DNA of 64,000 bases from Capitella teleta (lineage: Eukaryota > Annelida > Polychaeta > Capitellidae), in NCBI GenBank assembly GCA_000328365.1, contig KB298546.1, positions 92,575-156,574 of the forward strand, in the 5' to 3' direction. The position numbers were made by a program, and so were the translations under genes. The notes under the pieces are model-generated. The model was given only the letters and a program-made list of their open reading frames with translations, made no database searches and was not told the origin of the DNA. Below, piece after piece: positions 58,136 through 64,000 of the stretch. The number at the start of each line of letters is the position of its first letter. The stretch's first letter is position 1.

Positions 58136-60660
58136 AATTGGGGTTTGGACTGGTGCTCATTGGGTCTGGGAGTCCATTCAGCTAAGGCTTCCAACATTGG
58201 TTTGATCCACATTAGTCCTTGTCTCAGTCATCTGAATACACAGTGGTCGAACTAGGCTGCATGCTGTGTGCGAATTGGAGGCTAGTGTGTTATGTTTGAA
58301 CATGATAGAGGATTATTGAATACATCAACAGTATTAATATAATTTGTTCATTTCAACAACTCGAAGGAGCAACATTAATTTCATCAGTTGTTAATTTCAT
58401 GTTGCCATGGGAATACTCGCTATGGTGTTCTCCGTGAGTCTTGATGTGTTTTAAAATTAATTTTGGATCCCAAGCCGCATGAGATCAACATGTGTCGTCA
58501 TGGACGCTATGGAGAATCCTTATTGTAACTTGTTAGACTGGAACTAAGCTGTTTTTATGTATAATGATATGTATATATGTATGACCCATTATATTCCTTA
58601 CAGCAAGTCTCAATTCTTATTTACCTCAATTAGAACTCACTTAACACGGATCAAATAAGTCGACCAGGAAAGGCAATAATATGTCAGGATCCACATGACG
58701 AGTTAACAGAGATCCACGCTCAATGAAATGCGCCGCATTCGATTCACAATCAAATCAATTTTCTACTAATCGAACCAAATACCTCGAATAATCCACACAC
58801 ACACACATATATATATATATATAATTATATCAATTAAATTAATTACAATTAGCATAATCGCGTTGTACAGAATGTCAGTCAGACGTGTTAACCGCAAAAT
58901 AATTAATGAATATCTTAATATATCAGCAAGAAGAAGCGTGCTGATACAGGCTGATATCACCGCTCAGTTATCGACAAACATTATTATTTGTACCCAAAAT
59001 GTCCATGTTCCAATAAAATGTAAACATCCTCAATAATTATACAGGTATACTATACACCGGGTACATTATGAATACGCGGCATTAAGTGTAAACAAAAAGC
59101 GATATAGTGAAGTAGAAAGCAGATTTCCACGCGCGCCCTCTAGGGGCCACACCAGCGCACTTCAATTTCCAAACGTCATTTCCTGTTCCATCAATCTTTA
59201 GAAGAAGTGCCTTCATGGCGGAATACGCACCTGCCTCTATCGTTCTAACTTCACTTTAATTCAGAAGCAGATACAAGACATGAGATTGATTAGAATCGCC
59301 ATAATGCATCTCGATATCTGCCAGATGCTACTTGTCATCGCGTATTTAAGGTGAGCAGGTGTCCCTACAAGGTCATAAAAGCCTACGGGACAAGGTCAAA
59401 TGTTTGTTGATGGCTTTTAGTATCACCCTTTCGGGAATCACGAAGTGAGTAGAAGCCAATTCTATTTTCTTTGAAGTCAGAGTAAAACTATTTAGTACAC
59501 AATATAATTTCATCCTATTTTGCCACTGCTCCTTGCCACCAATTAGAGGCAAGGAGCAGAGGTGATGTGTGGAATGGAACAATGTCGACATGAGCATCGC
59601 ATGTGTCCGCGTGAGCATCGCAATCTGTTCATCACGCGTCGCTTTCATGTGAGTTGTAATGGAACAGAAAAATCAATCAACGTCTCGCACTTCTTTCGCT
59701 CGTGAATCCAACCCTGCAAGTCTCCCTCTTCCCTCTCCGCCGCCTCCCTGACATCGTCCCTCTAACTCGATACTATTCCAATTCCAACGCTTCTCTTTTG
59801 TCCGCACAAAAACGACACATGACAAGGTACCACACAAGTAGTACGCGGATAGTACTGTGAAAAAAACCCCATTAATATCGGATAGGTATTAGCACCACGT
59901 TACCATAAAGCGACCCTTAAACCACCCGCAAGAGAAAAATAAATATAACCACCGCACATAATGACCCAAAAATCCGCGCAAAATCCGCGGAATAACAGAT
60001 TAGTATTCACCGGGCCATTGCAATCCAAGGGCGGCTTAGTCAAGAGCGTGTCGACCTATTGTTTATCTTTAGTCACCAGGTGGAGCCACTAATCCCAAGG
60101 ACGGCGGGAAAAAAACTACGGTTTGCCAACAAAATCCCCCGAGGCCAATTCCTTCATTGGTTGCGCTGTACCCACAAAGAACAATGTTTTATTAATCAGC
60201 TTAGGGAGTCTGAGCAATGCTTTTATTATGCATATCAGCGTGCTTTAATTAAGTCTATTAGACCTGCAGCTGTGTTGGGCTAAGGTATTTATCCAAAGAG
60301 ATTTGCATTGCTCAGTCGGAAATAGATTTGATTTGCGATTAAATGGCTTTGACCCTTCTTCCGCAGTTTCGCGCCACTTAGACTTGTTATAAATGTGGGT
60401 TGCAAATGGCGCAAATGGATTCAAATTCCCCCTACCCCCCCCCCCCCCCCCCGGAATCAAGGGGGACGCTCTTGTAATTATGCTTGCATATATTACAAGG
60501 GAATACGCGGACATGGCTCCCGTGTCGCCTGTGAACACGTAGACTGGATTTTCCAGGTAGCTCTGGTAGCACCCCTGACATATGAGGCACATGAAACCCT
60601 CCAGTGGCCAACTGATGCCTTAGGTTGTCCTCACATGTATTCGTTGTTGGCATGCCGCCA
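58136..60660. other. Intergenic, no gene seen
   Basis: No gene is supported. An (AC)n(AT)n microsatellite is at 58795-58823. A CTCF-like GCGCCCTCTAGGGG lies at about 59135. A run of 20 C is at about 60436-60452. Confidence 0.4.
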
Positions 60661-60748
60661 CACACGCGGTATTAGAAGCCACCATTTTCCACCATTTGCC
60701 ACCATATGCCACCATTTGCTATCATTTGCCACCATTTGCCATCATATT
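60661..60748. repeat. CCACCATTTG tandem repeat
   Basis: About seven units of CCACCATTTG or CATCATTTG in a row. Confidence 0.8.
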
Positions 60749-63700
60749 CGCCTGCCTTATAGTAGCCAGCACTTGACGCACACTGAACAAGTCATACCGT
60801 TTCTTGCGGCCAAAATCCTCCGCAATTTGCATCCAGGGAACCATTGGAGCCTGACAGCTAAAAGGCTCACAGAATGAAAAAAAAAAAAAAAGAAAAAAAA
60901 AAAAGTCAATATCGTCAAACAATATTTTGAGCTCAAATAATATAATTATGCTCAATAGTTCGGAATATTTTTGCTATTCTTTGGTAGAATATTACATTCA
61001 TATATTCGATCGCTATTTTACACCGCCATCTTTGAGTTGAACTTGTTGCCTGGTCGACGAATGATGGAAGGTGCTTCCCAAAAGACAAATGCGTCTTTTT
61101 ACCGACACATTTGAAGACATCTCACTTTCTGTGGGATATAATTCTCAAATGGATCATATTTGAAAGGCATAAAAATATCGCGTTCTTCTCGATTCAGTTT
61201 GATTTCATTCCTTCGATGACGTCACGTCGAAATTCCCGATATACAATCGGAGTAAGTCCGAATGACGTCATGCTTTTTCATCAACGCCATTCACTCTACG
61301 GGCCATTTCTCGATAAATCAGGATTTTGCTCTAATCTATTTTAATCGACGATCTTTGTGAATGGATCCATGGGAACACCAACCAACCATTCGCAAAAATC
61401 AGTAGCATTAACCTCGAGATGTGCAATTTTTATGGTTATATAAAAATGTGAAAAAATGTAAATAAATGTGATCTCCAAGTAATTACGTCACACAATAAGT
61501 ATACAAAATATATATGTTTATGGATTGGTCGCAATTAATACAAAAGCATTAAATCATTTCATCGTATCGTAATCGTAGGATCGTAATTCTACATTACTAG
61601 CAAATATCAATGTATTACCCCCTGGGTTTTTGGGGGGGGGGGGATTCGTCTGAACCCCCCCCCCCCCCCCGACACCCAAGGAAGAGGAAGGCTGAAAGGA
61701 AGAACATAGCAATCCATTTCTTTCTGGGGTTGAGCTTCTCTTTGTTCTGTGGACATGAGGTGGGCACCCGCAAATTGACAAATCCCGTGCCTCTTTGCCA
61801 AATTAAACACCTTCAGCATTGTCGCTTGGTCGAGGTCCGCGCTTGGCAGGGGGATTGAAAAGGGTGGTCATTCTTGGTAAGATTGATCGCTGCCTTAATT
61901 GGGTCAAACCATGGTCACGTGGTTCGATTAATTGGGTCATTGTTTATGGTTGGCCAATGGTGCCAGGAATTCAGCTGTCTTTCACGAAGGAGCTTGTCTG
62001 ACACTGAGTGCGGGTGGGTTGAATCTCGGAGATGATGCACTCGAGATTGCGAGATCAGAAATCCTCTTCTAATGAGTGGAAAGTATCCAATAATTCTTAA
62101 TGGCCCCTCTGAGAGTTCGCCCGTCACCCTGGAAGAAGGGGGTGATTGCAGGAGGGGGTGAAATGGGATCGACAGAAGAGAGGAGAGTGGAAAACCCTAT
62201 GTATATTTTAAAGATATTTCAGTCTTAGGTTTGTTAAAGGAAGGATCGGGATTAGGGAGAAGAGGTTGCCGAGGCCTGTGTCCGTCTATGCATTAATTGA
62301 TCCCTCACCAATGAATGATTCATTCGTACATCTGCAATGGTGTGCCGAATTTCTTGTTAATTCCAAATATACAATTCTCCTCCGGACGATGCTCAAATGT
62401 AGTTGGATTAGCTTCGTAACACAGTTTTCCCGGATTGCAGACGAATCCGCCATTTTGTTTAACGGCGTATCGTACATTATGATCGCGTTCCATAAGCGAG
62501 CGCCATCTGGGATCTGTAACTCGCAATGCAACAGTGGCGACCCCTGGCGTCAGTAATCGTAAAGACAAATCTGCAATAAACGGCTTGCTATGAAGATAGG
62601 CGCGTCTGGACATAAAGAGATACAAAGAGATATAAAGAGAACAGCTTCATATGAATTCGCCAACGTCGCCCCGGGGTAAGTTTTACAAGATCATAACGTT
62701 AATACAGCATTGTTCAGAATACGGAGATGACGCGAATCAAGAGGGGAAAAATGCCATCACTTCTGACAATAAACTGGGAACAATGACACTCTGGAATATT
62801 TGGGAGCGAGAGGAGTTTATCGATGGCCATAAAGCAATGATTGCCTTATTGCAGTGATCCCTGGTGCCTTGATGGTCCATTCCGTGAAAGGAATATGCTC
62901 ACTTTACAACACGACACGAGTATGACAGCCAAATGGGGGGCATGACCTATAAGAGGGGTCGTGAACTCTGAAAGGGTTGCCAGCAGCTGTCTGTTGTTTT
63001 ATGAGGTCAAAGTTCGCGCCATTTGGTGCTGTGATCGCGAGGGGAATGGCATCTAAAGGCATGTTCTTTTGAGTGTAGCGTTGATGGCTTCAGTGGTCTG
63101 TGATGGGTCTGTAATGAGCAGAGGGGGAGGGGGGAGGGGTTGGCAGGGAAATGGGATGGAGATTGGGCTACGAATGGGATGCTGCTGCTGCTGCTGCTGC
63201 TGCTGGAGATCAGGGGGACAGGGTGAAGGTACGGTGATGAGGGGGAAACAGAAATATTGCGGAGAAGCAAACGAGTGACACCTTTCATCAGTGTTTCATC
63301 AGCTGATGTACTGGATCAAAGGCACCGCAATCGCACCTCGATTGTCTAATAAAGCAGCCGCGGTGCAATTCACTCAGTCGAAGAACAAAACACACAGTTG
63401 ACAAATGAGGAACTCCATCGCAGATGAACAATCGGGGCTGATTGTGCCCACAATGATGATAAGCCATTGAAAGAGAGGAATGACACAATCGCACGATGCA
63501 TACCCATCACCATCTCCCAGTCCTCACTCTGCTCTGCCAAGAAGGCCAGCCTAGTGTTATCGCTGCTACAATTTCCGTTATGGCGCGATAAGGTATTCTC
63601 CCTATGAATTATCAATGGAGCTGTCAAGTCTTGCTTGCCAGCAGATGTTTCTGTGGCTATCAATTGTTCATTATGGATGTTGGCTTTGTGTCTTGCCGTT

Positions 63701-64000
63701 TGTTGAGGTTAGGAGTCGACTTTAACAAATGTTCTTTTTTGTTGATTTTTTGTGTGTTTGCAGAATCGTATTTTATATGGTGTCCTCATGAGTTTTTTCT
63801 CTCTCCAGATCTCGTGAAGTTAGTTTGCCTCGTGAGTCGTGAGTCGTGAGTCATGAGTCGTCAATAAGTGATCCTTACAGAGGATGTCTGCTCACTTGCA
63901 AACCTTTCTGGAGTGTAACAATGACGTTTATTTCAAAACCTTTTTAGAAACATTTCGGGCGAATCGAGTGTTTATGTGATCATGAAGTGTGACGACATAA
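60749..64000. other. Intergenic right end, possibly regulatory
   Basis: No gene is supported on either strand. It contains TGACGTCA at 61217 and 61263, a poly-G/poly-C hairpin (about 61620-61685), (CTG)8 at 63181-63204, and a heptamer array GTGAGTC at about 63831-63862. An A-rich tract lies at 60878-60904. A gene may lie beyond the right edge. Confidence 0.4.

Noticed and set aside
62266-62625. Overlapping open frames on both strands near 62.3-62.6 kb
   Set aside because: No domain, no splice signals that join them, and similar lengths on both strands suggest base-composition effects.

Overview
The window is nuclear DNA from an invertebrate animal. It carries spliced metazoan genes with mostly very short introns (many 45-75 bp) and canonical GT-AG ends. 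It also has a leucine-rich Toll-like receptor, a full cubilin and a dense layer of hAT-like and mariner-like short transposons, LINEs and Ty3/gypsy fossils. The phylum cannot be fixed from the sequence; a bilaterian is most likely. One 50-base run of N (15749-15798) marks an assembly gap.

Layout. At 1-850 lies an inverted copy of the cubilin promoter and start codon, split by a mariner-type MITE. A nested pair of hAT-like elements fills 1128-2845. NOSIP (plus strand, nine exons) spans 3396-7721. A single-exon Toll-like receptor lies at 8869-11190, followed by a decayed second TIR end (about 11200-11380). A broken DUF4806 fragment sits at 12438-12808 (minus). From 12.8 to 18.2 kb there are AT-rich satellites, a gap and a 36-bp perfect inverted repeat. 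A single-exon DUF1647 membrane protein occupies 18291-19496 (minus). Retroelement scraps (20.0-21.2 kb) precede cubilin.

Cubilin (plus strand, about 61 exons, 21627-41000) is the dominant gene. I count a signal peptide, an N-terminal coiled-coil region, 8 EGF-like and 27 CUB domains, the architecture described for vertebrate cubilin. Two apparent one-frame slips in its exons need checking against reads.

From 42.2 to 50.8 kb there is a transposon mosaic: a gypsy fossil cut by a hAT-like element, a 5'-truncated LINE, and a second copy of the hAT nest that itself received another hAT-like element. SMARCE1 (BAF57, plus strand) follows at 50938-54302. The last 9.7 kb has no gene I can support; it holds another mariner-type MITE, CRE-type palindromes, poly-G/poly-C tracts and short tandem repeats.

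The genes are functionally unrelated: nitric oxide synthase traffic, innate sensing, a Golgi-type enzyme candidate, endocytosis and chromatin remodelling. The most distinctive features are the inverted cubilin promoter pair, the element nests with readable target-site duplications, and the TIR remnant beside the intact receptor.
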